Counted from the stretch's first letter, positions 28,098 through 36,168 are shown. The stretch is DNA of 64,000 nt from Haloarcula litorea (GCF_029338195.1 NZ_CP119779.1:1426001-1490000), one strand, 5' to 3'. Notes: generated from the sequence alone by a model not told the origin. Numbers and translations are program-made.

Positions 28098-28322
28098 CGT
28101 TTCCGGTCGACGTGTAGCGGCGGTTGTGCATTATAGATCGGGCTCGGCGTTCAGTCGGCGAAACGCCGCGGTCGGCCGTCGGGTACGGTTCCGGGGCGGT
28201 CCGGCTGGATCGGTCCGCTCGGCCGGCCGACCGTCCGACTCCGCCGTCCCGACGGCAGTTTCAGTCAGCGAACCGCCGGTCCCGGACCGCCGGACGGGGC
28301 CGATCGGGACCGCCCCACGCCG
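28098..28322. other. Intergenic region with imperfect direct repeat
   Basis: This 225-bp gap holds the promoter of the mini zinc-ribbon gene and two copies of a 20-bp imperfect direct repeat (28149-28168 and 28259-28278, 17 of 20 positions equal, core tcagtc then gcgaa). I see no convincing ORF or RNA gene. The repeats could be regulatory or chance in G+C-rich DNA. Confidence 0.35.
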
Positions 28323-28679
28323 CTACTCGTCGCCGGTCGAGTCGCCCCGGTCGACCGGTTCGACCTGGTCGACCGTCTCCCGGCGCAACTGGAGGTCGAC
28401 CTCGAACCCGCCGCCGTCGAGCTCGAAACAGACCCGCTCCAGCGTCGTCTCGTAGGCCTTGTAGTGGTTCCCGTCGGCGTCGACCCGGGTCTCCTCCCGG
28501 AGGAGGTCGTACTCCCGACAGACGTCGACCCGACGGTAGACGGTCGCCTCGGAGGCGTCGAGGCTCTCGGCCAGCGTCGGCACCGACACGGGATCGACGT
28601 TCGCGACGGCGAGGATGCGACGGACCTCCTCGCTGCCGAGCACCTCGAAGACCGTCTCCGGGTCCCAGTCCTTGCTCAC
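28323..28679 (-). CDS. HTH transcriptional regulator (ArsR/MarR-like)
   Basis: A 118-residue protein. The winged helix is at about residues 8-75: DPETVFEVLGSEEVRRILAV opens it and the recognition segment is LAESLDASEATVYRRVDVCREYDLL. The C-terminal 40 residues form a beta-rich dimer or ligand region. The start is the GTG at 28679, since translation from further upstream gives Arg-rich sequence. It is divergent from the helicase gene (104 bp apart). Similar short regulators are common in haloarchaea; target unknown. Confidence 0.82.
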   Translation of the reverse strand: MSKDWDPETVFEVLGSEEVRRILAVANVDPVSVPTLAESLDASEATVYRRVDVCREYDLLREETRVDADGNHYKAYETTLERVCFELDGGGFEVDLQLRRETVDQVEPVDRGDSTGDE

Positions 28680-28783
28680 AGACGGTGTGGGACGGCCACC
28701 GACAAAAGCCCGTGGCCGGCGACGAGCCACCCCGCGCCGCCGGCATAGAAACGCCTTTGCCGTCGGGGTCCCGCCCAACTGAC

Positions 28784-31171
28784 GTGTCACGCCGAGCCGA
28801 CAGCGAGCCGACGGTGGCGGTCGAGGAGGTGTTGCCGGCGTTCGCCGACGCCTTCCCCTTCGAGCGGTTCAACGAGATGCAGTCGGCCGCGCTGCCGGCG
28901 CTGCTGAACCGCGAGGACAACGTCGTCGTCAGCGCGCCCACCGCCAGCGGCAAGACCGCGCTGGCGGAGCTTGCCATCTGCGAGACGCTGGCCGACGACG
29001 GCACCGCCCTCTTCCTCGCGCCGCTACGCGCGCTCACGAACGAGAAGGAGAGCGAGTGGGAGCGCTTCGAGGACCTGGGCTACTCGGTGTACGTCGTCAC
29101 CGGCGAGCGCGACCTGAACCCCCGCCGGGCCGAGCGGGCCGACATCCTCGTGATGACTCCCGAGAAGGCCGACTCCGCGACCCGGAAACACGACACGCCC
29201 CGCTACTCCTTCATCACGGACGTGGACTGCTGTGTCATCGACGAGGTCCACCTGCTGGACTCGGACCGCCGCGGGGCCGTACTGGAGGTCACCGTCTCCC
29301 GCCTGCGCCGGCTCTGTGACCCCCGCGTGGTCGCGCTGTCGGCGACGATGCCCAACATCGACGACGTCGCCGACTGGCTGGACGCCCCCGAGGAGACCAC
29401 CTTCGCCTTCGGCGACGACTACCGGCCGGTGCCGCTGAACGCCGACGTGAAGACCTACTCCCACGGCGAGAACGCTTTCGCGGACAAGTACCGGCGGCTC
29501 TACCGGGCGCTGGACCTCGCGGAGCCACACATCCGCGACGAGGGCCAGTGTCTCGTGTTCGTCTCCTCGCGCCAGGACACCGTCCAGGCCGCCAAGAAGG
29601 CCCGCGACGAACTGGCCGAGCGGGACATCCCGATGGGAGCCCGCGGCGACTACGACTTCCACAACGACGCGGCCGAGCTCTCGAACGACACGCTCCGGCA
29701 GTCCGTGCTGGACGGGGTGGGCTTTCACCACGCCGGGCTCGCCCGCGAGGACAAGAACCGCGTCGAGGCGTGGTTCAAGGAGGGCAAGATCCAGCTCCTC
29801 TTTTCGACCTCGACGCTGGCCTGGGGGGTGAACCTCCCCGCGCGGTGTGTCGTCATCCGGGACACCAAACTCCACGACCCGCTGGAGGGCGAGGTCGACA
29901 TGAGCCCGCTGGACGTCCTCCAGATGCTCGGGCGCGCCGGGCGGCCGGGCTACGACGACACGGGCTACGCCTGGGTCGTCTGTGACCGCTCGGAGGCCGA
30001 CAAGTACCGCCGCCTGCTGCGGGACGGCAAGGAGATCGAGTCCCGCCTCGCCGGGGAACTGGACGCCCACCTCAACGCCGAGATCGCGCTGGGGACGATC
30101 GGCGACGTCGACGACGTGATGGACTGGCTGGCGACGACGTTCTACTACGCCCGCGCCCAGTCGGCCCCCGACGAGTACGCCGCCGGCAGCGCGCTCCGAG
30201 AGCGGGTCAGCGACACCCTCTCGGAGCTGGTCGCGGACGGCTTCGTCGAGCAGGACGGCCTCCGGGTGGAGTCGACGCGGCTGGGCCACCTCGCATCGAA
30301 GTTCTACCTCCGGCTGTCGACGGCCCGCCGGTTCGCCGACCTCGCCGAGCGGTGTGCCGACGCCGACCGCGCCGCCGACGTCGGGGTCGACGACCTGCTG
30401 GAGACCGTCGCGGGCGCGACGGAGTTCGACAGCGTCAGCGCCCGTTCGGACGAACAGGACGCGGTCAGCGCCGTCGTCACGGACGCCCCCGACGACCTCG
30501 ACGCCGGCCAGCGGAAGGTGCTGGCCATCCTCCGGTCTGGGATGACCGGGACGACGCCGACCGAGCTCAAGAGCGACGCGTGGGTCATCCGGCAGAACGC
30601 GCTGCGCCTGCTGGCCGCGCTGCGTGAGTTCCTCGACACGCTCGGGACCGCCCGCGCCGCGAACCTCGCCTGCCGGGTCGAGGCCCGCGTCGAACACGGC
30701 GTCAGCGCCGACGCCGTCGGGCTGACCGCCATCGACGGCGTCGGCTCGGGCCGGGCGGGCAAACTGGCCGCCGCGGGGTTTCAGTCGCCCGCCGACGTGT
30801 TGCGCGCGGGCGTCTCCGGTCTCGTCTCGGCCGGGCTCTCCGAGGGCGTCGCCGAACAGGTCGTCGAGAACGCGAAGGACCAGCCGGTCGTGGTGGTCGA
30901 CTGGGCGTCGTTCCCGGAGACGATCGGCACCGGCGAGAACCAGCTCTGTGAGGTGACCGTCGCCAACAACGGCGGCGGCGTCCGCGCGGGCCTGCGCGTG
31001 ACGGTCAACGGCCGCGAGATGACCGCCAAGCCGTCGTACCTCGGGCAGACGACGCTCCCGGTGGCCGTCTTCGGGGCCGACGCGGACGAGCTGACCTACA
31101 CCGTAGAGGTCGCCTTCCCCGACGAGCCTCTCCCGCCGGTCACCCGCTCCCGGACCGTCGAGGTCCGGTGA
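28784..31171 (+). CDS. Ski2-like superfamily II helicase of Brr2/Mer3 type
   Basis: A 795-residue helicase starting at GTG. RecA1 has Q-motif FNEMQSAALPALL, Walker A APTASGKTAL and VIDEVHLLD; RecA2 has STLAWGVNLPA and QMLGRAGRPGY. Next comes LDAHLNAEIALGTIGDVDDVMDWL, which matches the winged-helix/ratchet region of Brr2 and Mer3 better than Hel308. The C-terminus has a helix-hairpin-helix (IDGVGSGRAGKLAAAG) and a final Ig/FN3-like beta domain (about 700-795), as in Sec63 units. It probably unwinds DNA or RNA; which is unknown. Usual annotation is Hel308-like or pre-mRNA-splicing-type helicase. Confidence 0.88.
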   Translation: MSRRADSEPTVAVEEVLPAFADAFPFERFNEMQSAALPALLNREDNVVVSAPTASGKTALAELAICETLADDGTALFLAPLRALTNEKESEWERFEDLGYSVYVVTGERDLNPRRAERADILVMTPEKADSATRKHDTPRYSFITDVDCCVIDEVHLLDSDRRGAVLEVTVSRLRRLCDPRVVALSATMPNIDDVADWLDAPEETTFAFGDDYRPVPLNADVKTYSHGENAFADKYRRLYRALDLAEPHIRDEGQCLVFVSSRQDTVQAAKKARDELAERDIPMGARGDYDFHNDAAELSNDTLRQSVLDGVGFHHAGLAREDKNRVEAWFKEGKIQLLFSTSTLAWGVNLPARCVVIRDTKLHDPLEGEVDMSPLDVLQMLGRAGRPGYDDTGYAWVVCDRSEADKYRRLLRDGKEIESRLAGELDAHLNAEIALGTIGDVDDVMDWLATTFYYARAQSAPDEYAAGSALRERVSDTLSELVADGFVEQDGLRVESTRLGHLASKFYLRLSTARRFADLAERCADADRAADVGVDDLLETVAGATEFDSVSARSDEQDAVSAVVTDAPDDLDAGQRKVLAILRSGMTGTTPTELKSDAWVIRQNALRLLAALREFLDTLGTARAANLACRVEARVEHGVSADAVGLTAIDGVGSGRAGKLAAAGFQSPADVLRAGVSGLVSAGLSEGVAEQVVENAKDQPVVVVDWASFPETIGTGENQLCEVTVANNGGGVRAGLRVTVNGREMTAKPSYLGQTTLPVAVFGADADELTYTVEVAFPDEPLPPVTRSRTVEVR

Positions 31172-31378
31172 CGCGAGACGCTCCCCCGATACCACGAGAC
31201 GCGCTTAGAATCGGAGATAAAATTTTAACGGCCAGCTGAAACCGTCGTATGGTGACCGACCCCTCCAGCTAAAACGGGGTGAAACCACTCAAACGGCCAC
31301 TACCGACGCGAATTCGAACCAACCGTCTCTCGTTTATATGGGGTAAGGGTGCGTTACGTGAGACTGAGGAGGTCACCT
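31172..31378. other. AT-rich intergenic region with two promoter-like elements
   Basis: After the helicase stop comes an AT-rich run (gataaaattttaac, 31215-31228) that could end the helicase transcript or act as a TATA box. About 25 nt after it an ATG at 31249 opens a seven-codon frame (MVTDPSS, stop 31270-31272). A second strong TATA-like element (cgtttatatgg, 31331-31341) lies about 45 nt before the next gene. A short non-coding RNA or mini-ORF transcript in 31245-31330 is possible but unproven. Confidence 0.35.
31366..31376 (+). promoter_or_regulatory. Strong Shine-Dalgarno sequence
   Basis: GAGGAGGTCAC lies 2-3 nt before the ATG at 31379 (core GGAGGT about 6 nt from the start) and pairs with the 16S 3' end seen at 44134-44139. 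Strong sites like this are uncommon among the mostly leaderless haloarchaeal genes and support this start. Confidence 0.6.
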
Positions 31379-31624
31379 ATGTCAAGCGCCTCGCCCTTCC
31401 GGTCACCCACCGACGTCGTCCCGTCCCAGAGCACCGACCTGCGAACGCTCGCCGTCCGGCCCGTCCAGTTCGCCGGCTTCTGGACCGCCGTGTTCGCGCC
31501 CCTCGCGTACCCGGTCCTGCTGTTCGGCGGGCTCGCGGAGTCGCAGGTCCTCCTGCTGGCCGGCGTCTTCCTCGCGAACGTCCTCGGCCTCGTGCTCGGC
31601 CGGGGCTACCGCGCCGAGGAGTAG
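31379..31624 (+). CDS. Small membrane protein (81 aa)
   Basis: An 81-residue protein with a polar N-terminal third, two hydrophobic helices (about 31-52 and 56-74) and a short charged C-terminus (GRGYRAEE). It is supported by a TATA element about 45 nt upstream and a strong Shine-Dalgarno sequence, so the mRNA has a real leader. No family recognised. Confidence 0.65.
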   Translation: MSSASPFRSPTDVVPSQSTDLRTLAVRPVQFAGFWTAVFAPLAYPVLLFGGLAESQVLLLAGVFLANVLGLVLGRGYRAEE

Positions 31625-31746
31625 CCGGCCCCGGTCCCCGCGACCTCCTCGCGCGGTCCCCGTTCGGGCCGTCCCCGCCACTCCGGCCTACCCACCCCGC
31701 TTCCGTTCCGCCTCCCCCGTTCTCGCGCCTCTCGCGTCCGACGGCC

Positions 31747-32412
31747 TCACCCCTCCAGTAGCAACGCCCGCAGGTCGTCGGCGCTGGCCGCGCGGTGGTG
31801 GGTCATCGAGAGGTCCGTCGCGTCGCCGTCGGCCTCGAAGCCCACGGTGGTCATCCCCGCGGCCACGGCCGCCCGTGCGCCCGCCGTCGAGTCCTCGACG
31901 GCCCACGACTCCCCGGGGGCGACGCCCAGCTCCGCCGCGCCGCGCTCGTAGATGCCCGGGTCCGGCTTCCCGGGGCCGTCGACGTCCTGTGCGCTGACGG
32001 CGGCGTCGAAGTGCCGCAGGATGTCGAACCGGTCGTCGATGACCTCGATCCAGTCCCACGGGGCCGACGTGGTCAGGGCCAGCGGCACGCCGGCCGCCGA
32101 GAGGTCGGCGAGCAGGTCGTGTGCGCCGGGCAGCAGCGTCGCGCGCTCCCCGTAGATCTCGCGACCGGCCTCCTCGAACAGCGCCTCGTACTCCTCGCGG
32201 CTGACGACGAGGTCGTACTCCGCGTCGAGTTCCGGGTACACCTCGGAGTAGTCCCGGCCGGTGATCGCCGACAGCGGGATGTCGTCGTCGGGCGCGACCG
32301 TCGGGAGGATGTGCTCGCGCTCGATCTCGTGCCAGTGGTCCTCGGACATGATCAGGACGCCGTCCATGTCGAAACAGATCGCGGGGGGCGTGTCGCGCAT
32401 CGTCTCTCCCAA
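31747..32412 (-). CDS. HAD-superfamily phosphatase
   Basis: A 221-residue HAD hydrolase of the beta-phosphoglucomutase/phosphoglycolate phosphatase type. Motif I is FDMDGVL with nucleophile Asp15 and general acid Asp17, motif II is the TTS of LALTTSAPWDW, motif III is the Lys of GPGKPDPGIYERGAAELG, and motif IV is VEDSTAGARAA. All catalytic residues are present; it should hydrolyse a small phosphomonoester. A second ATG four codons in (32400) could be the start. Confidence 0.9.
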   Translation of the reverse strand: MGETMRDTPPAICFDMDGVLIMSEDHWHEIEREHILPTVAPDDDIPLSAITGRDYSEVYPELDAEYDLVVSREEYEALFEEAGREIYGERATLLPGAHDLLADLSAAGVPLALTTSAPWDWIEVIDDRFDILRHFDAAVSAQDVDGPGKPDPGIYERGAAELGVAPGESWAVEDSTAGARAAVAAGMTTVGFEADGDATDLSMTHHRAASADDLRALLLEG

Positions 32413-32478
32413 CTGGCCCGAGGGGTTTGCCTGTTTCCCTCCGAGGGTTTAGGTACCGGAACGCGCCCACCCCGGCCC

Positions 32479-33198
32479 ATGCACGACGGAACGCGCGTGA
32501 TGGCCGGCGAGTGTACGACCGTCTTCGAGGGGTCCCGCGAGCGCGAACAGCGGGGCGACGTGCTGGTGGTGGTCAAGCCCGACAACACCGTCCTCGTCCA
32601 CGACGCCGAGGGGTACCAGCCGGTGGCGTGGCTCACCCGCGCCGAGAGCGTCGCCGTCGAGGACGGCGTCGTCACCGCCCGCGACGGCGGGGAACTGCTG
32701 CGGGTGGTCGCCCACGAGGAACACGGCAGCGCCCGGTTCCCCGCCTCGAACGCGGGCGTGCCGGTCGCGGACTGTCCCGACTGTGCGGGGACGCTCGTCC
32801 GCACGCGGGGGAGCGTCGCCTGCACGGCGTGTGACGCCGACTACGGCATCCCCTCGGACGCGACGGTCACCGGCGGCCGCTGCGGGGACTGTGGCCTCCC
32901 GACGATGCGCGTCGAGCGCGGCGAGGCCTTCGAGCTCTGTCTCGACCGGGACTGCGACTCGCTGGACGACCGCGTGCGGGCGGCCTTCGACCGCGAGTGG
33001 GAGTGTCCCGACTGCGACGGCGACCTGCGGGTCATCCGCCGCGGCGGTCTGCTGGCCGGCTGTGAGCACTACCCGGACTGCGACACCGGTTTCTCGTTCC
33101 CGTCGGGACTCGTCGACGGCGAGTGCGCCTGCGGCCTCCCAGCCTTCGAGACGGCCGGGGGCCGGCGCTGTCTCGACGGCACCTGCGGGCGAACCTGA
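32479..33198 (+). CDS. NucS N-domain-like protein fused to topoisomerase-type zinc fingers
   Basis: A 239-residue protein. Residues 1-85 resemble the N-terminal DNA-binding/dimerisation domain of NucS/EndoMS (GSREREQRGDVLVVVKPDN, then VLVHDAEGYQPVAWLTRAE). From residue 95 on there are repeated cysteine knuckles (DCPDCAG, CTACDADYG, RCGDCGLP, ECPDCDGDL, and GCEHYPDCDTGF), the C4 zinc-finger type of bacterial topoisomerase I. The NucS catalytic nuclease domain is absent. A single-stranded nucleic-acid-binding role is inferred. It lies 39 nt before endA on the same strand, perhaps co-transcribed. Confidence 0.8.
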   Translation: MHDGTRVMAGECTTVFEGSREREQRGDVLVVVKPDNTVLVHDAEGYQPVAWLTRAESVAVEDGVVTARDGGELLRVVAHEEHGSARFPASNAGVPVADCPDCAGTLVRTRGSVACTACDADYGIPSDATVTGGRCGDCGLPTMRVERGEAFELCLDRDCDSLDDRVRAAFDREWECPDCDGDLRVIRRGGLLAGCEHYPDCDTGFSFPSGLVDGECACGLPAFETAGGRRCLDGTCGRT

Positions 33199-33237
33199 CT
33201 CGCAGGGGCTATGTCCCCCGCCCGACCACACGCCGGT

Positions 33238-34236
33238 ATGGAACTCGAACTCGACGGCGACGTGGTCCGCGGGGGCAACCGGGCCCGCGAGCGGTTCTAC
33301 GACTCGCGTGGGTACGGCCGCGCCCGCGACGGCGAGGTGGACCTCGCCCCGGTCGAGGCAGCCCACCTGCTGTTCCGGGGCGACGTCGAGGCGGTCGGCG
33401 GGATGGACTTCCGCGAACTGCTGGCCTCGGCGGCGGTCTCCGCGGTCGACTTCTTCGTCTACCGGGACCTCCGAGACCGGGGGTTCTACCTCACGCCCGC
33501 CCGCGAGGGCTGGGTCGACGACCCTGACGGGGTCGACTTCGTCGTCTACCCGCGCGGCCAGGGGCCGTGGGACGACGCCGTCGCTCACCGCGTCCGAGCC
33601 GTCGGCGAGCGCGACAGCGTCCCCGTCGCGTCGCTGGGGAACTGTACGCTGGCCGTCGTCGACGAGGAGAGCGAGATCACGTACCTCGGCACCGACCACG
33701 CGCCGGTCACCGGCGACAGCCACGCCGACGTCCCGCCCGTCGACGGGGAACTGCTCGACGAGCGGGTGCTGTGCTGGGACCCGCCCGGCGCGCTGTACGA
33801 GCGGGCGTTCTACGGCCAGCGGGTCGACGACGACGCCGTCCAGCTGTCGCTCGTCGAGGCGGCCCACCTCGCCCGTGCGGGGACGCTGTCGGTCGCCGGC
33901 GGTGCCGACGCCGTCGTCGCCCGCGGCCGCGCGGTCGAGGGCGAGCGGTTCGACCGCCGGCTGACCGTCTACGCGGCCCTGCGCGAGGCCGGCGTCGTCC
34001 CCAAGACCGGCTTCAAGTTCGGCGCGGACTTCCGGACCTACGCCGACGTCGACGGCGTCGACGATCTGGGCCACTCGGAGCTGCTGGTCCGGGTGCTGTC
34101 GGCCGACCACACCTTCGACCCGCGGGACCTCGCGCTGGACGTCCGGCTGGCCCACGGCGTCCGGAAGACGATGGCCTTCGCGCTCGTGGCGGGCGGCGAC
34201 GTCGAGTGGCTCCGGGTCGAGCGGCTGACGCCGTAG
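33238..34236 (+). CDS. endA: tRNA-splicing endonuclease
   Basis: A 332-residue enzyme of the two-repeat euryarchaeal type that cuts bulge-helix-bulge motifs in intron-containing tRNAs and rRNA precursors. The C-terminal repeat has the catalytic triad Tyr268 (FRTYADVD), His279 (LGHSELLV) and Lys310 (HGVRKTMAFAL); the N-terminal repeat is structural. The ATG at 33238 gives the expected start; one at 33211 would add nine residues. It lies upstream of trpS, and in haloarchaea tRNA-Trp is a classic intron-containing EndA substrate. The rRNA processing stems at 42553-44230 and 44471-47524 are other predicted substrates. Confidence 0.95.
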   Translation: MELELDGDVVRGGNRARERFYDSRGYGRARDGEVDLAPVEAAHLLFRGDVEAVGGMDFRELLASAAVSAVDFFVYRDLRDRGFYLTPAREGWVDDPDGVDFVVYPRGQGPWDDAVAHRVRAVGERDSVPVASLGNCTLAVVDEESEITYLGTDHAPVTGDSHADVPPVDGELLDERVLCWDPPGALYERAFYGQRVDDDAVQLSLVEAAHLARAGTLSVAGGADAVVARGRAVEGERFDRRLTVYAALREAGVVPKTGFKFGADFRTYADVDGVDDLGHSELLVRVLSADHTFDPRDLALDVRLAHGVRKTMAFALVAGGDVEWLRVERLTP

Positions 34237-34314
34237 CCGCCGGCAACACCGCGGGTCGTCGGTGTCCGGAAACGAACCCTTTTTGCGCCGACCGGGACCA
34301 AGAGAGGGTGTACG

Positions 34315-36138
34315 ATGTCCGACCGCGACGCGACTCCCGAGAACGCATCGCCCGACGAGGACCGCCGCCAGTCGGGGCGAGCGTGGCGCGGGTCGGACGA
34401 CACGCCCGGTTCCCCCCTGCCGATTCGGACGGACGGGGGCGGCACCGACGCCGAGGGGGCCGACGAGGTGGCCCTCGACCCGTGGGGCTCGGCGACCGTC
34501 GACGACTACCGCAAGCTGTTCGAGCAGTTCGGCATCGAGGAGTTCGACGACGTGCTCCCCGCCGTCCCGGACCCCCACTACCTGATGCGCCGGGGTGTCA
34601 TCTTCGGCCACCGCGACTATCGCCCGGTCGCCGACGCGATGCGCGAGGGCGAGGAGTTCGCGGCGCTGTCGGGGTTCATGCCGACGGGCGACCCCCACAT
34701 CGGCCACAAGATGGTGTTCGACGAGATCATCTGGCACCAGCAGCAGGGCGGCGACGCCTACGGCCTCATCGCCGATATGGAGGCCCACGCCGCCCGCGGG
34801 CTGTCCTGGGAAGAGATCGACGAGCACGCCCGCAGTTACGTCCTCTCGCTGCTGGCGCTGGGGTTCGACCCCGAGGAGGGGGAACTGTACCGCCAGTCCG
34901 ACAACCGCGAGTTACAGGACCTCGCGTTCGAACTCGGCACCGAGGCCAACTACTCCGAACTGCAGGCAATCTACGACTTCGGCGGCGAGACCAACGTCTC
35001 GTACATGCAGTCGGTCGTCACCCAGATGGCCGACATCCTCTACCCGCAACTGGACGAACCGAAGCCGACGGTCATCCCCGTCGGCCCCGACCAGGACCCG
35101 CACATGCGGCTGGCGCGGGACCTCGCCGCGCGGATGCGCTACTTCGGCGTGACGGAGGCATATTCAAGCTACGAGGTAACTGACAATATGCGGAGGTGTC
35201 TTGCTTGGTTTTACGATGAAATCGAGAGGGCATTTGAGCAGGGCCTTGGGATAGAAAGATATGGCTCAAAAGCAAACTGCAATAATGCTCAGGCTGCGGT
35301 TATATTCGAAGGAATAGAAGAGCCTCTACTCAAATCAGATGTAAAAGCACAGAACGTTGAGTCAATTGATGTTGAACAGCTTGCGGACTTGGACAATTAT
35401 AATCACACTCAAAACGAGTGGAAATCTGTAATAAAATCACTATTACCGTTCAAAAACAGCCCACCCGAAATCCTATCCAAAAATTTATTTAATGCTCTAA
35501 TTCGGAGATTCCAATCTGCTGGACGCGAGCCGCTGCGGCCCCGCGTGCGCTTCCTCGACCGCAACGCCACCGAGGAGGCCTTCGACGCACTCGTCGAGGC
35601 CGTCGACGGCGAGAAGCGGGTCTACGACGAGCACGTCGACGCCTTCGACCTCGACCGCGCGGCGGCCGAGGAACTGTCCCGCGAGGTGGAACTGGACCAC
35701 GGGGGCCACGGGTTCGTCCCGCCGTCGTCGATCTACCACCGCTTCATGACGGGCCTGACCGGCGGGAAGATGTCCTCGTCGGTGCCCGCCTCCCACATCT
35801 CCCTGCTGGACGACCCCGAGGACGGCTACGACAAGGTCAAGGCCGCGACCACGGGCGGCCGCGAGACCGCGGAGAAACAGCGCGAGCTCGGCGGGGAGGC
35901 CGACGAGTGTCCGGTCTACGAGCTGTACGCCTACCTGCTGGCCGGCGAGGACGACGACTTCGCGGAGGAGGTCTACGAGGAGTGCGTCGGCGGCGAGCGC
36001 CTCTGTGGTGGCTGCAAGGAGCAGGCCGCCGAACTGATGGCGGAGTTCCTCGAAGACCACCAGGAGAAACGCGAGGAGTGGGCGGATCGACTGGACGAAC
36101 TCGACATCGACTTCGACACGGACCGGAAACGGGCCTGA
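34315..36138 (+). CDS. trpS: Tryptophanyl-tRNA synthetase with a foreign-composition internal block
   Basis: A 607-residue class I synthetase charging tRNA-Trp. The first 50 residues are a disordered acidic extension. The HIGH motif is in PTGDPHIGHKM (123-133), PVGPDQDPHMRLARDLAARM lies at about 257-276, and KMSKS appears as GGKMSSSVP near residue 485. Residues 283-402 (nt 35161-35520) are encoded by AT-rich DNA with rare codons, unlike the rest, yet stay in frame. From memory most haloarchaeal TrpRS are nearer 510-540 residues, so this one looks enlarged. A TATA-like ccctttttgc is about 30 nt upstream of the ATG. Confidence 0.94.
   Translation: MSDRDATPENASPDEDRRQSGRAWRGSDDTPGSPLPIRTDGGGTDAEGADEVALDPWGSATVDDYRKLFEQFGIEEFDDVLPAVPDPHYLMRRGVIFGHRDYRPVADAMREGEEFAALSGFMPTGDPHIGHKMVFDEIIWHQQQGGDAYGLIADMEAHAARGLSWEEIDEHARSYVLSLLALGFDPEEGELYRQSDNRELQDLAFELGTEANYSELQAIYDFGGETNVSYMQSVVTQMADILYPQLDEPKPTVIPVGPDQDPHMRLARDLAARMRYFGVTEAYSSYEVTDNMRRCLAWFYDEIERAFEQGLGIERYGSKANCNNAQAAVIFEGIEEPLLKSDVKAQNVESIDVEQLADLDNYNHTQNEWKSVIKSLLPFKNSPPEILSKNLFNALIRRFQSAGREPLRPRVRFLDRNATEEAFDALVEAVDGEKRVYDEHVDAFDLDRAAAEELSREVELDHGGHGFVPPSSIYHRFMTGLTGGKMSSSVPASHISLLDDPEDGYDKVKAATTGGRETAEKQRELGGEADECPVYELYAYLLAGEDDDFAEEVYEECVGGERLCGGCKEQAAELMAEFLEDHQEKREEWADRLDELDIDFDTDRKRA
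35161..35520 (+). other. AT-rich in-frame block inside trpS
   Basis: Exactly 120 codons with about 40% G+C by my hand count (144 of 360), falling to 33% in one row, between flanks near 65-70%. Codons almost unused elsewhere here (ATA, TTA, AGA, AAA, AAT) are common, and the peptide is rich in Lys and Asn rather than acidic. The frame has no stop, so it is under coding constraint. It joins family-like sequence on both sides (VTEAYSSYE before, RFQSAGREPLRPRVRFLDRN after). Acquisition by recombination is inferred; no terminal repeats or intein motifs are seen. Confidence 0.85.
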
Positions 36139-36168
36139 GCGGGACCCTCGGCGGCCGATCAGCGGAAC

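Noticed and set aside
31305-31330. tRNA T-arm-like motif (ggttcgaatt on the minus strand)
   Set aside because: No acceptor, D or anticodon arms can be built around it; it is a chance match.
35161-35520. Intein or intron inside trpS
   Set aside because: The block has no nucleophilic Cys/Ser/Thr start or His-Asn end and is too short and non-matching for an intein. It stays in frame with no bulge-helix-bulge at its edges, so an intron is also unlikely.
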